64,000 nucleotides of DNA. Origin: Cellulomonas alba. GTDB lineage: Bacteria > Actinomycetota > Actinomycetes > Actinomycetales > Cellulomonadaceae. The notes beneath the pieces are model-generated. The model was not told where the DNA came from, did not search any database, and saw only the letters and a list, made by a program, of their open reading frames with translations. This document shows positions 37,176 through 46,339 of the stretch, in pieces. The stretch lies in assembly GCF_030362835.1 (NCBI RefSeq), contig NZ_JAUCGQ010000001.1, positions 2,707,461 through 2,771,460 of the forward strand, given 5' to 3'. The stretch's first letter is position 1; the number at the start of each line of letters is the position of its first letter. A program made the position numbers and the translations under genes.

Positions 37176-38245
37176 TGGCCCAGCAGTGGCGCGGCGTCAT
37201 CGCCGAGTACGCCGACCGCCTGCCCGAGCACGTCCGTCGCACGGTCGTGACGCTGGGGGAGGGCGGCACGCCCCTGGTCGCGGCGCCCGTGCTCTCGGAG
37301 CGGGCGGGTGCCGAGGTGTTCGTCAAGGTCGAGGGCATGAACCCGACCGGCTCGTTCAAGGACCGCGGCATGACGTCGGCGATCTCGGCGGCCGCCGACC
37401 GCGGCGCGAAGGCCGTGGTCTGCGCGTCGACCGGCAACACGTCGGCCTCGGCCGCGGCGTACGCCGTGCGCGCCGGCATGGTCTGCGCGGTGCTCGTGCC
37501 CGACGGCAAGATCGCGATGGGCAAGCTCTCGCAGGCCGTCGCGCACGGCGCGAAGCTGCTCCAGGTCGACGGCAACTTCGACGACTGCCTCGTCGCGGCG
37601 CGCAAGCTCGCCGAGGCGTACCCGGTCGAGCTGGTCAACTCGGTGAACCCGGACCGCATCGAGGGCCAGAAGACGGCCGCGTTCGAGATCGTCGACGCCC
37701 TCGGCGACGCGCCCGACATCCACGTGCTGCCCGTCGGCAACGCGGGCAACATCACCGCGTACTGGAAGGGCTTCCGTGAGTACGCGCAGGACGGTCCGGC
37801 GACGCGCACGCCCGTCATGTGGGGCTTCCAGGCGGCGGGCGCCGCGCCGATCGTGCTCGGCCACCCCGTCGACGAGCCCGAGACGATCGCGACGGCGATC
37901 CGCATCGGCAACCCCGCGTCGTGGCAGCAGGCCGAGGAGGCGCGCGACACGTCGGGCGGCCTGATCGAGGCCGTCACCGACGAGGAGATCCTTGCGGCGC
38001 ACCGCGTGCTCTCGGCCGAGGTCGGCGTCTTCGTCGAGCCGGCGTCCGCGTCCGGCGTCGCGGGGCTGCTCAAGCTCGCCGCCGCGGGCTGCGTGCCGGC
38101 CGGCGCGCGCATCACGATCACGGTCACGGGCCACGGCCTCAAGGACCCGCAGTGGGCGCTCCGGACGCCTGACGGCGGCGACGTGCAGCCGGTCCGCGTC
38201 ACGGCGGACGTCGTCTCGATCGCCGACGCGCTCGGCCTGGACTGA
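37175..38245 (+). CDS. thrC: Threonine synthase
   Basis: 356 residues; PLP enzyme that turns O-phosphohomoserine into threonine. PLP-lysine at about Lys62 in [11 protein letters not shown], then [13 protein letters not shown], the phosphate loop [14 protein letters not shown], and a C-terminal [11 protein letters not shown]. This is the short actinobacterial type. The ATG overlaps the hom stop by one base, with GAGGGAG as ribosome site, so hom and thrC are co-translated. Confidence 0.97.
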   Translation: MAQQWRGVIAEYADRLPEHVRRTVVTLGEGGTPLVAAPVLSERAGAEVFVKVEGMNPTGSFKDRGMTSAISAAADRGAKAVVCASTGNTSASAAAYAVRAGMVCAVLVPDGKIAMGKLSQAVAHGAKLLQVDGNFDDCLVAARKLAEAYPVELVNSVNPDRIEGQKTAAFEIVDALGDAPDIHVLPVGNAGNITAYWKGFREYAQDGPATRTPVMWGFQAAGAAPIVLGHPVDEPETIATAIRIGNPASWQQAEEARDTSGGLIEAVTDEEILAAHRVLSAEVGVFVEPASASGVAGLLKLAAAGCVPAGARITITVTGHGLKDPQWALRTPDGGDVQPVRVTADVVSIADALGLD

Positions 38246-38256
38246 GAGGCCCGACG

Positions 38257-39249
38257 ATGCGGCTCGGCGCCGACCACGTGCGCGTGCGCGTGCCCGCCAC
38301 CAGCGCGAACCTCGGCCCGGGGTTCGATGCGCTCGGCCTCGCGCTCGCGCTGCACGACGACCTCGACGTGCACGCGCTCGGGACGCCGGACGTCGTGGTG
38401 GAGGTGACCGGCGAGGGTGCCGGGCAGGTGCCCGACGACGAGCAGCACCTCGTGGTCCAGGCGCTGCGGCTCGCGCTCGACCATGTCGGTGCGCCGCAGT
38501 CAGGTGTGCGGCTCGTGTGCCGCAACCGGATCCCGCACGGCCGCGGGCTCGGGTCGTCGGCGGCCGCGGTCGTCGCGGGCGTGCTGGCGGCGCGCGGGCT
38601 CGTCGGCGAGCCCGATGCGCTGCCGGACGACGTGGTGCTGCAGCTCGCGGCGCAGATGGAGGGGCACCCGGACAACGCGGCGCCCGCGGTGCTCGGCGGT
38701 GCGACCGTCGCATGGGCGGAGGGCGCGCGGTTCCACGCGGCGCCCGTCGCGGTCTCCGAGGAGCTCGCCCCGGTCGCCATCGTGCCGGCGCAGCACCTGT
38801 CGACCAAGGCTGCGCGCGGCGTTCTCCCGTCGCACGTGCCGCACGGCGACGCCGCCTTCCAGGCGGGACGCGCCGCGCTGCTCGTGGAGGCGCTCGGGCG
38901 GCGCCCCGACCTGCTGATGACCGCGACGCAGGACCGCCTGCACCAGGAGTACCGCCGGCGCGTGATGCCCGACTCGCTCGCGCTGGTCGACGCGCTGCGC
39001 GCGCGGGGCGTCGCGGCGGTGGTCTCGGGCGCCGGGCCGACGGTGCTCGCGCTCGCGCGGCGCCTCGGGGCCGCGGGCGCCCCCGCGGTCGGCGGGGACT
39101 CCGCCGTCAGGACCGACGCCGACGACGCGATCGCCGCGGCCTTCGGCGGTGCGATGGGCGGCTGGCGCGTGCTGCCGCTCGCCGTCGACCGGGAGGGCGC
39201 GAGCGTGCGGCGCGTCGTGGGCGACCTGGCCGGCGACCGGCTGCGCTGA
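38257..39249 (+). CDS. thrB: Homoserine kinase
   Basis: 330 residues, GHMP kinase that phosphorylates homoserine. Visible: VPATSANLGPGFDALGLAL at the start, the ATP loop IPHGRGLGSSAAAVVAG, and the C-terminal VVSGAGPTVLAL. It lies 11 nt after thrC, completing hom-thrC-thrB. Several sequence-rich Ala segments are normal for this genome. ATG start behind GAGAGG. Confidence 0.96.
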   Translation: MRLGADHVRVRVPATSANLGPGFDALGLALALHDDLDVHALGTPDVVVEVTGEGAGQVPDDEQHLVVQALRLALDHVGAPQSGVRLVCRNRIPHGRGLGSSAAAVVAGVLAARGLVGEPDALPDDVVLQLAAQMEGHPDNAAPAVLGGATVAWAEGARFHAAPVAVSEELAPVAIVPAQHLSTKAARGVLPSHVPHGDAAFQAGRAALLVEALGRRPDLLMTATQDRLHQEYRRRVMPDSLALVDALRARGVAAVVSGAGPTVLALARRLGAAGAPAVGGDSAVRTDADDAIAAAFGGAMGGWRVLPLAVDREGASVRRVVGDLAGDRLR

Positions 39250-39563
39250 CGCGCTCGACCGACCCCCTCGGAGGCCGCCGGTTGACCCGTTCGGGTGACC
39301 CGCGGCGCGGCCGCTCGGGTGGCCGGGAGGCCATGTCGACAGTGATAACATCGACGCGTTCCCCCCGTTGACCGCCTGACTCAGGCGTAGCCACCACGTC
39401 CCCGCGGTCGTCGGCGGGCGGGGAGCATCCAAGCCCACGTGCGCAGACGTCGCGGACGTCGTCTGTGCGGCGCGTGCGCTTCCGAATCTCGTCCAGGTCA
39501 GCTGAGACCGGACGCCGGCCGAGTCCTCAGGACGCCGGCCACCGACGAGGGGAAGGGTCCTTC
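39250..39563 (+). promoter_or_regulatory. Promoter and long leader of rho
   Basis: 314 nt without a gene. A candidate extended -10 element is TGATAACAT (39343-39351, core TAACAT), leaving a leader of about 205 nt before the GTG. The leader holds GC-rich fold-back parts, including two copies of GGACGCCGGCC close to the start. Long rho leaders in other bacteria serve self-control by Rho; here that is inference. Confidence 0.5.
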
Positions 39564-41534
39564 GTGACAGACACCATCGAGCCCGCGGTGAGCGCACCGG
39601 CATCCGGTGCGACGGGCATCTCGGCACTGCGCCTGCCCGAGCTGCAGGCCATGGCCGCGCAGCTCGGCGTCAAGGGCACGTCGAAGATGCGCAAGGGCGA
39701 CCTCGTCGCGGCGATCACCGCCGCGCGCGGTGGCTCCAGCCGTACCGCCGCCCTCGAGCCGCGCCGCGCCGAGACCGTGGCAGTCGCCGAGCCGCCCGCG
39801 CAGGAGCGCGCCGAGCCGGCTCCCGAGCGTCGCCGCGAGGCCGGGCAGAACGAGGCCCTCGCGGGTCTCGAGGCCGCGCTGGACGCCAAGCTCGGCCCGG
39901 GCGACGACCGCTCCACCGCTCCGTCGGGCGAGCGCCGCTCGCGCCGCGCGGGCCGTGGCGCCGGCGCGCCCGTCGCCGCCGACGAGCGCACCGAGCGTGC
40001 CGAGCGGTCGGAGCCGGACGCCGACCGCCAGCAGGGCGGCCAGCGTCAGCAGGTCGACCGCGAGCAGCCCGACGGTCGCCAGGACGGCAGCCGCCAGCAG
40101 AACCGCCAGAACCAGCAGGGCAACCGTCAGCCGCAGGGCCAGCAGGCCACGCAGGGGCAGACGGCGCCGAACGCGCAGGGCCAGACCGGCGCGCAGACGC
40201 AGGCCGGCCCGCACCTCGACGACGACGACGAGCGCGGCGGCCGTCGCCGTCGCTCGCGCGACCGGTACCGCGACCGTGACCGCAAGCGCGGCCGTGGGGG
40301 CCGTGCGGGCGTCGACCTGTCCGGACTCGACGACATCGAGGTCAGCGAGGACGACGTCCTGCTGCCCGTCGGCGGAATCCTCGACGTGCTCGACAGCTAC
40401 GCGTTCGTGCGGACGTCGGGCTACCTGCCGGGCGCGAACGACGTCTACGTGTCGCTCGGCCAGGTCAAGAAGTACGGCCTGCGCCGCGGCGACGCGGTGA
40501 CCGGCGCCGTCCGCCAGCCGCGCGAGGGCGAGCAGACGCCGCAGCAGGGCAGCCGACCGAACAAGTTCAACGCGCTCGTGCGCCTCGACACGGTCAACGG
40601 CATGACACCCGACGAGGCCCGCGCGCGTCCCGAGTTCACCAAGCTGACGCCGCTGTACCCGCAGGAGCGCCTGCGCCTCGAGCTGCCGGACCCGGCGCGC
40701 CTGACGCCGCGCGTGATCGACATCGTCGCCCCGATCGGCAAGGGCCAGCGCGGCCTCATCGTCGCGCCCCCCAAGGCCGGCAAGACGATCGTCATGCAGC
40801 AGATCGCCAACGCCATCACGACCAACAACCCCGAGGTCCACCTCATGGTCGTGCTGGTCGACGAGCGGCCGGAGGAGGTCACCGACTTCGCGCGCACCAC
40901 GAAGGGCGAGGTCATCGCGTCGACGTTCGACCGCCCGGCCTCGGACCACGCGATCGTCGCCGAGCTCGCCATCGAGCGCGCCAAGCGCCTCGTCGAGCTG
41001 GGCCAGGACGTCGTGGTGCTGCTCGACGGCATCACGCGCCTCTCGCGTGCCTACAACCTGGCCGCGCCGGCGTCGGGCCGCATCCTCTCCGGTGGTGTCG
41101 ACGCCGCAGCGCTCTACCCGCCGAAGAAGTTCTTCGGCGCCGCCCGCAACATCGAGAACGGCGGCTCGCTGACGATCCTCGCGACCGCTCTGATCGAGAC
41201 CGGCTCGAAGATGGACGAGGTCATCTTCGAGGAGTTCAAGGGCACCGGGAACATGGAGCTGCGCCTGTCGCGCTCGCTCGCGGAGAAGCGCATGTTCCCC
41301 GCGATCGACGTCAACAGCTCGAGCACGCGGCGCGAGGAGCTCCTCATGTCGCGCGACGAGCTGCAGATCATCTACAAGCTGCGTCGCGTGCTCGGCGCGC
41401 TCGACCAGCAGCAGGCGACCGAGCTGCTGATCGGCAAGCTGAAGGACACGAAGTCGAACGTCGAGTTCCTGCTCCAGGTGCAGAAGACGACGCCCGGCGG
41501 CCTCTTCGGCGACGAGGCGGGCCGCACGGTCTGA
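39564..41534 (+). CDS. rho: Transcription termination factor Rho, with large Q/N- and R-rich insert
   Basis: 656 residues against about 420 in E. coli. The N-terminal Rho domain ([15 protein letters not shown], then [11 protein letters not shown]) is followed by an insert at about 60-250: a charged Ala/Glu/Arg part, a Gln/Asn/Gly-rich part (156-214) and an Arg/Asp-rich patch (225-247). The RNA-binding cold-shock domain follows ([15 protein letters not shown]). The ATPase motor has Walker A APPKAGKT, Walker [11 protein letters not shown], the Q-loop region and the R-loop [10 protein letters not shown]. The GTG at 39564 follows GGGGAAGGG. Insert-bearing Rho is typical of actinobacteria. Confidence 0.97.
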   Translation: MTDTIEPAVSAPASGATGISALRLPELQAMAAQLGVKGTSKMRKGDLVAAITAARGGSSRTAALEPRRAETVAVAEPPAQERAEPAPERRREAGQNEALAGLEAALDAKLGPGDDRSTAPSGERRSRRAGRGAGAPVAADERTERAERSEPDADRQQGGQRQQVDREQPDGRQDGSRQQNRQNQQGNRQPQGQQATQGQTAPNAQGQTGAQTQAGPHLDDDDERGGRRRRSRDRYRDRDRKRGRGGRAGVDLSGLDDIEVSEDDVLLPVGGILDVLDSYAFVRTSGYLPGANDVYVSLGQVKKYGLRRGDAVTGAVRQPREGEQTPQQGSRPNKFNALVRLDTVNGMTPDEARARPEFTKLTPLYPQERLRLELPDPARLTPRVIDIVAPIGKGQRGLIVAPPKAGKTIVMQQIANAITTNNPEVHLMVVLVDERPEEVTDFARTTKGEVIASTFDRPASDHAIVAELAIERAKRLVELGQDVVVLLDGITRLSRAYNLAAPASGRILSGGVDAAALYPPKKFFGAARNIENGGSLTILATALIETGSKMDEVIFEEFKGTGNMELRLSRSLAEKRMFPAIDVNSSSTRREELLMSRDELQIIYKLRRVLGALDQQQATELLIGKLKDTKSNVEFLLQVQKTTPGGLFGDEAGRTV

Positions 41535-41551
41535 CGCGTCCCTGGCCCTGC

Positions 41552-41592
41552 CCGACGGCCCCGCGCTCCCGAGAGGGAGGCGGGGCCGTCGG
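41552..41592 (+). terminator. Hairpin terminator of rho
   Basis: A perfect 13-bp outer stem (41552-41564 with 41580-41592) with an inner CTCCC/GGGAG helix and GAGA loop, 18 nt past the rho stop. Confidence 0.85.
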
Positions 41593-41624
41593 CTGTCCCG
41601 CGGGCGGACGACGCGGCCCGTGAA

Positions 41625-41630
41625 TACGGT
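41625..41630 (+). promoter_or_regulatory. Candidate -10 box (TACGGT) of the BAAT-like gene
   Basis: TACGGT ends 6 nt before the GTG at 41637, in line with a leaderless mRNA. Confidence 0.5.
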
Positions 41631-41636
41631 GCAGAC

Positions 41637-42911
41637 GTGACCTCGGCCGTCCGGCGCGCACTCGTCGGTGCCGGCGCGCTCGCGACCGCCGCCGGTGTTC
41701 TCGCCGGCTGCACGAGCGCGGGGCAGCCGATGGTCGTCACGACCGCCGCGCGGACGACGATCGACGGGCCGCTGCACGTCCGGGTCACGGGGGCGCCGGC
41801 GGGCGAGGACGTGGTCGTCAGCGTCGAGTCGACCGATGCGACGGGCACGGCGTGGCGGTCGTCGGCCACGTACGAGGCGAACACGTCCGGAGTCGTCGAC
41901 GTCGATACCACGGCGAGCGTGAAGGGCACCTACACCGGTGTGTCCGGGACGGGGCTCGTGTGGTCGATGCGTCCCGTCGGCACGGCCGACGCCGCGTACA
42001 TCTGGCGGCGCACGGGCCCCAGCTCGTTCCGCGTGACGGTCAGGGCGGGCGACGCGACGGCGTCCGCGAGGTTCGAGCGCGGGCTCACGGCCACCACGCT
42101 GGAGCACCGCGAGGCGTCCCTGGAGTCCGACGGTTTCGTCGGCGAGCTCTGGTCGCTGCCTGCCGGCACGCAGAAGCACCCGGCCGTGCTCGTGATCGGC
42201 GGTTCGGAGGGCGGGATGAACTCGTTCCTCGCGGCCTCGTTCGCAGCTCACGGGTACCCGTCGCTCGCCGTTGCCTACTTCAAGGCCCCTGGGCTGCCGC
42301 AGACGCTCTCCGCCATCCCGCTCGAGTACTTCGAGCACGCGCTCGACTGGCTGGCCGCGCAGCCCGGCGTCGACCCGAGTCGGATCGTCGTGGCCGGCGG
42401 TTCCCGCGGCAGCGAGGCGGCCGAGCTCCTCGCCGTTCACGACCGTGAGCGCGTCCACGGGCTCATCGGCGCGTCGCCGAGCGACGTCGTCGGGTGCTCG
42501 ATCCCCGACTGCGACGGGCCCGCGTGGACCCTCGGCGGCAAGGCGGTGCCGTACACGCGCACGTGGAACGACCCCCGGGCGACTGACAACCCCCGGGCGG
42601 TGATCCCGTTGGCCAAGGCCGGCGGGCCGGTGCTGCTGGTCTGCGGCGAGGCGGACACGCTCTGGGACTCGTGCGCCTACTCCCGAGCGGCGATGGCCGC
42701 GCTCGACGCGGACCCGCAGGCGCCACCCCACGAGCTCGCTGCGGAGCCCGGTGCCGGGCACTTCGTCGACCAGCTCGTCCCCGGCGAGCCCGAGGTGTCG
42801 CCCACGGAGTACACCGCCGCGCAGCACGCCATGGAGCAGGCGGTGATGCCCGACGTCTGGCGGCGGGTGCTGGCGTTCCTCGCGGCGCTCGGCGGCTCCG
42901 CGCCCGGCTGA
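41637..42911 (+). CDS. Lipoprotein of the acyl-CoA thioesterase / BAAT C-terminal family
   Basis: 424 residues. Signal peptide with lipobox LAGC (Cys about 25), so the protein is anchored outside the cell. An N-terminal beta domain of the acyl-CoA thioester hydrolase/BAAT type (residues about 40-150) precedes an alpha/beta hydrolase domain (about 160-420): oxyanion region VIGGSEGG, nucleophile Ser in AGGSRGSEAAE, acid in GEADTLWDS, and His in GAGHF. Relatives are intracellular thioesterases or bile-acid transferases; an exported form suggests another ester or thioester substrate, perhaps a cell-wall lipid or an antibiotic. The substrate is unknown. Confidence 0.82.
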   Translation: MTSAVRRALVGAGALATAAGVLAGCTSAGQPMVVTTAARTTIDGPLHVRVTGAPAGEDVVVSVESTDATGTAWRSSATYEANTSGVVDVDTTASVKGTYTGVSGTGLVWSMRPVGTADAAYIWRRTGPSSFRVTVRAGDATASARFERGLTATTLEHREASLESDGFVGELWSLPAGTQKHPAVLVIGGSEGGMNSFLAASFAAHGYPSLAVAYFKAPGLPQTLSAIPLEYFEHALDWLAAQPGVDPSRIVVAGGSRGSEAAELLAVHDRERVHGLIGASPSDVVGCSIPDCDGPAWTLGGKAVPYTRTWNDPRATDNPRAVIPLAKAGGPVLLVCGEADTLWDSCAYSRAAMAALDADPQAPPHELAAEPGAGHFVDQLVPGEPEVSPTEYTAAQHAMEQAVMPDVWRRVLAFLAALGGSAPG

Positions 42912-42918
42912 CAGGCGC

Positions 42919-43089
42919 GACGCAGCCACCTACACGCTCCTCACGGTGGCGTTCGCGACCGTGCTGTTCCTCGCCGCGCTGTCCGACCGGATGCGGGACG
43001 CGCGCGCCCGGTGGGGACCGCTCGGCCTCGCGCTCGCGGGGTTCGGCGTGCTCGCGGTCGTGCTCGTGACGCTGCCGAAGCAGATGTGA
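42919..43089 (+). pseudogene. C-terminal remnant of a membrane protein gene
   Basis: An open frame with no usable full-length start reads as two membrane helices joined by a basic loop: TYTLLTVAFATVLFLAALSD, then RMRDARARWG, then PLGLALAGFGVLAVVLVTLP, ending KQM and TGA. The pattern resembles the last two helices of a four-helix family of small actinobacterial membrane proteins. Reading upstream in this frame runs into the BAAT-like gene without homologous sequence. A 47-residue product from the GTG at 42946 cannot be excluded. Confidence 0.5.
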
Positions 43090-43230
43090 GGCGTCACATC
43101 GGCACGATCGTGCCGTGCGCGTCCGGGTCGTCAGGGTCCTTCCCGCCAGCGTCACGCGGGTCGCGCGGCGCAACTCGTCGGACGCGATTCGCGCTTGCCC
43201 CGGGCACGACCGTCCGACACGGTCGAGGGC

Positions 43231-43821
43231 ATGACGGACGCAGAGTTCCAGAAGGCCACGCTCATGCACTTCCTGCAGCTCGCGCGCGACGCGCTCGTGT
43301 GGAAGGTGGAGGGGCTCGACGAGCGGGCGGCGCGCTGGCCGCTGACGCCCACGGGCACGAACCTGCTCGGCCTCGTCAAGCACGCGTCGGGCATCGAGCT
43401 CGGCTACTTCGGCGAGGTCTTCGGGCGGCAGGACCCCGCTCTGCCGATCCCGGCGTGGGCACGCGAGGACGCGCCGCCCAACGCCGACATGTGGGCCACG
43501 CCCGACGAGTCGATCGAGGACGTCGTCGCCTTCTACCGGCGCGTGCAGGCCTTCGCGGACGAGACGATCGCCGCGCTCCCGCTCGACGCCCGCGGCACGG
43601 TGTCGTGGTGGAGGCGACCTGACGTGACGCTGCACCAGATCCTCGTCCACGTCGTCGCCGAGCTGAACCGGCACGCGGGCCACGCCGACATCCTGCGCGA
43701 GCTCACCGACGGGAGCGCCGGGCTGCGACGCGAGTGGAGCAACCTGCCGGACCAGCAGGTGGACGCCTGGTCGGAGCACGTGGCACGCCTCCGCGCGGTC
43801 GCCGAGTCGTTCGCCCCGTGA
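43231..43821 (+). CDS. DinB-family (DUF664-type) protein
   Basis: 196 residues, four-helix DinB/YfiT-like metal-binding fold. Helical, with the three usual metal ligands as spaced histidines: LLGLVKHASGIEL, then TLHQILVHVVAELNRHAGHADIL. Family members include mycothiol- or bacillithiol-dependent enzymes; in actinobacteria mycothiol is the thiol, so a mycothiol transferase role is possible. The ATG at 43231 begins the conserved TDAEFQKATL part; ribosome site weak. Stand-alone gene ending at a strong bidirectional hairpin. Confidence 0.82.
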   Translation: MTDAEFQKATLMHFLQLARDALVWKVEGLDERAARWPLTPTGTNLLGLVKHASGIELGYFGEVFGRQDPALPIPAWAREDAPPNADMWATPDESIEDVVAFYRRVQAFADETIAALPLDARGTVSWWRRPDVTLHQILVHVVAELNRHAGHADILRELTDGSAGLRREWSNLPDQQVDAWSEHVARLRAVAESFAP

Positions 43822-43824
43822 CGG

Positions 43825-43862
43825 CGAAGGCCCCTCCCCGGCGCACCGGAGAGGGGCCTTCG
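43825..43862. terminator. Bidirectional hairpin between DinB-like and repetitive-protein genes
   Basis: A 12-bp perfect outer stem (43825-43836 with 43851-43862) with an inner CCGG/CCGG pair, placed between two convergent stop codons. Confidence 0.8.
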
Positions 43863-43872
43863 AGCCGGCCGG

Positions 43873-46338
43873 TCAGACCAGGCGTCGCCGCACGAGCGTC
43901 GCGATCCCGGCACCGAGGCCGAACAGCACGACACCCGCGGCGCCGAGGCCGAGGGCCTTCGAGCCCGCGCCGTCCGCGCCCGCGATCTCGATCGAGTACG
44001 CCGTCGCGCCCGCCGCACCCTCGGGTGCGCCGTACGCCATGCCCTCGGTCGCCGCGCGCTGGGCGTTGGCCTGGAGGACCGCGTACTGCGTGCCGAACGA
44101 CGCCGCGGTCTCCTCGCCGGAGGCGACGACCTGCGACGTGCCCTCGTCGTGCAGGCGCTGCGCACCGGCGACGAGCGCAGGGGCGCCGGTGGTGTCGTCG
44201 GTCGCCTGGCCGAGGCCGTCGGCGAGCTGGCCGGAGCCGTCCGCCGCGTCGTGCAGGCCGGCGGCGAGCTGCGACGAGCCCGCGGCGGCCTGCTCGGCGC
44301 CGTCCGCGAGCCTCTTCGACCCCGCGGCCGCGTCGGCAGCGCCCTTGGCCAGCTTGCTCGAGCCCTTCGCGGCCGTGCGCAGGCCGGCCGCGAGCTGCTC
44401 GTTGCCGTCGGCCACCTGGTCGACGCCACCCGAGACGGCGGCCGCGCCGGCCTCCAGGTCGTCGAGGTAGCCGCCGAGCGTCTCCGAGCCGTCACCGAGC
44501 TCGGCGACGCCGCCGCGCAGCTGCGCGACACCGCCGCGCAGCGACTTCTGCTTCGGGTCGGCAGTTCCGACGGCGGCCGTGACCCCGGCGACGACCGTGT
44601 CGACGAGCTGGCTCACGCCATGGTCGAGCTGCGCCAGACCGCCCGCGACGCTCGCGCCCGCGGGGCACCCGGCGACCGAGGCGTCGAGGCCGCACTCGAT
44701 CGTGATCAGGCTCGTGCCGAGGGTCGTCTTGAGCGTCGCCGCGGCAGCGCCGAGCTGGCCCGCACCGGCGCCGAGGCCCGCGAGCTGCTGCAGCGTCGCG
44801 GTGTACGCGGCCTGCTCGGCGGGGTCGACGTGGAAGGACGCGAGGCCGGACGCGATCGCGGCGATGCCCGCCGAGATCTGGTTGGCGTTCGCCGAGATCT
44901 GCCCCGCGCCCGCGGTCGAGCCGGCGCGCAGCGCGTCGAGACCGCCGATGATCGTCGTCGGCTGCGACGTGGAGCCGAGCGCCGCCTCGAGCGCCACGAT
45001 GCCCGCGTGGAGCTGCTGCTGGCCCGCCGGCGCCTCGGTCGAGATCGTGCTCGAGAGCAGGGCCAGGCCGTCGTCCACGTCCTTGAGCCCGCCGGCGACC
45101 TGGTCGAGGCCGTCGACGAGGCCCGGCGCCGCCTGGTTCACGGCCGCGAGGCCACCGGCGACGAGGGCCGCGCCGTCGACGAGCGACGGGGCGTCCTTCG
45201 TCGGCGTCGTGAGGCCCGCGACGAGCTGGTTCGCACCGGGCAGCAGCCGCGAGTTCAGGCCGTCGGCCAGCTCGCCGGCGCCCGGCGCGAGCTCGCCCCC
45301 GAGCCCGTTCGCGAGCTCCTTCGCCCCCGGCGCGAGCTTCCCGCCGAGCGCGGAGGAGAGCTGGTCCGCGCCCGGCACCGCCGTGTCGGCCAGCCCCGAG
45401 TGCAGCTGCGCCGCGCCGTCCTTGAGCTGGAGCAGGCCGCCGAGCAGCTGGGCCGCGCCGTCGTGCAGCTTGATCAGGTTGGCGTCGATCTGCACCGCGC
45501 CCGACGTCAGGGCCACGCCCTGCTCGCCGCCCGCCTTGATGGTCGCCGAGCCGTCCTTGTACGACGGGAAGTCGAGCGGCGAGACGGGCAGCGCCGTCAT
45601 CGTCGCCTTCGGCACGACGCCCTTCGAGATGTGCGCGGAGTAGCCGAACTCGGCCGTCGCGGAGCCGATCGGCGGGAACAGCGTCATCTGGAACTGCAGC
45701 TGCGTGCCGCCGCGGCCGTCGCCGCCGATCGCGGCCTCCTGCGACGTCACGGCGGTGAACGACGGCGGGAGCACAGTGACGAGCTCGCCGATCATCGGGA
45801 CGACCGTCGTCGCGTCGGCCGTGGCGGTGCCGCCCTTGCCGTCGGCGAAGCTGACCTGCTGGGTCTTCGCGGTGAGGTTCTCGACGACGTAGTGCACCTC
45901 GAGCGTGCCGGAGCGGCCGACGACGTCGCCGGGCTTCACGACCTTGCCGTCGAGCGTGTACGTGACCTTGACCGACAGCGGCAGGTCCTTGTCGTAGTCG
46001 CTCATCGAGCGCAGGCGGCGCTCGCCGTCGACGTCGACGGTCGCGACCTGGTCGCCGTCCTCGAGCTTCCAGCCGCGGAAGCCGTCGAGGTTGCGCAGGC
46101 CGCTCGTGCTGACGGGGTTGCGCACCGTGGCGGTGCCCGTGCCGGCGAACGCGAGCTGGTCGAAGACGCGGGCGTCCTGGAGGGAGCCCGAGGCGTCGAG
46201 GTGCACCTGGACGCTCTCGGTGTCCGTCACGGTGACGTCGCCGGTGGACGCCGCCGCAGCGGCCGTGGCGGGCGCGGCGCCGCAGAGCAGCGGGACGAGG
46301 GCGACGGCCGGTGCGGCCGTCCAGAGGGTGCGGCGCAT
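43873..46338 (-). CDS. Exported repetitive-helix protein with C-terminal membrane anchor (YhgE-like style)
   Basis: 821 residues. Signal peptide (first about 27 residues, cleavage near ATAAA). A beta-rich part to about residue 265 (KVTYTLDGKVVKPGDVVGR, LEVHYVVENLTAKTQQVSF) precedes a long array (about 280-760) of Ala/Gly/Leu/Asp helical repeats such as GAAQLLGGLLQLKDGAAQL and KELANGLGGELAPGAGELA. One membrane helix (GLGAAGVVLFGLGAGIATLV) and RRRLV close the protein. The repeat style is that of the outside domain of YhgE/Pip and related ESX-linked proteins, but the N-terminal membrane part of YhgE is missing. Starts 1 nt after the preceding gene; function unknown. Confidence 0.8.
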   Translation of the reverse strand: MRRTLWTAAPAVALVPLLCGAAPATAAAAASTGDVTVTDTESVQVHLDASGSLQDARVFDQLAFAGTGTATVRNPVSTSGLRNLDGFRGWKLEDGDQVATVDVDGERRLRSMSDYDKDLPLSVKVTYTLDGKVVKPGDVVGRSGTLEVHYVVENLTAKTQQVSFADGKGGTATADATTVVPMIGELVTVLPPSFTAVTSQEAAIGGDGRGGTQLQFQMTLFPPIGSATAEFGYSAHISKGVVPKATMTALPVSPLDFPSYKDGSATIKAGGEQGVALTSGAVQIDANLIKLHDGAAQLLGGLLQLKDGAAQLHSGLADTAVPGADQLSSALGGKLAPGAKELANGLGGELAPGAGELADGLNSRLLPGANQLVAGLTTPTKDAPSLVDGAALVAGGLAAVNQAAPGLVDGLDQVAGGLKDVDDGLALLSSTISTEAPAGQQQLHAGIVALEAALGSTSQPTTIIGGLDALRAGSTAGAGQISANANQISAGIAAIASGLASFHVDPAEQAAYTATLQQLAGLGAGAGQLGAAAATLKTTLGTSLITIECGLDASVAGCPAGASVAGGLAQLDHGVSQLVDTVVAGVTAAVGTADPKQKSLRGGVAQLRGGVAELGDGSETLGGYLDDLEAGAAAVSGGVDQVADGNEQLAAGLRTAAKGSSKLAKGAADAAAGSKRLADGAEQAAAGSSQLAAGLHDAADGSGQLADGLGQATDDTTGAPALVAGAQRLHDEGTSQVVASGEETAASFGTQYAVLQANAQRAATEGMAYGAPEGAAGATAYSIEIAGADGAGSKALGLGAAGVVLFGLGAGIATLVRRRLV

Positions 46339-46339
46339 G

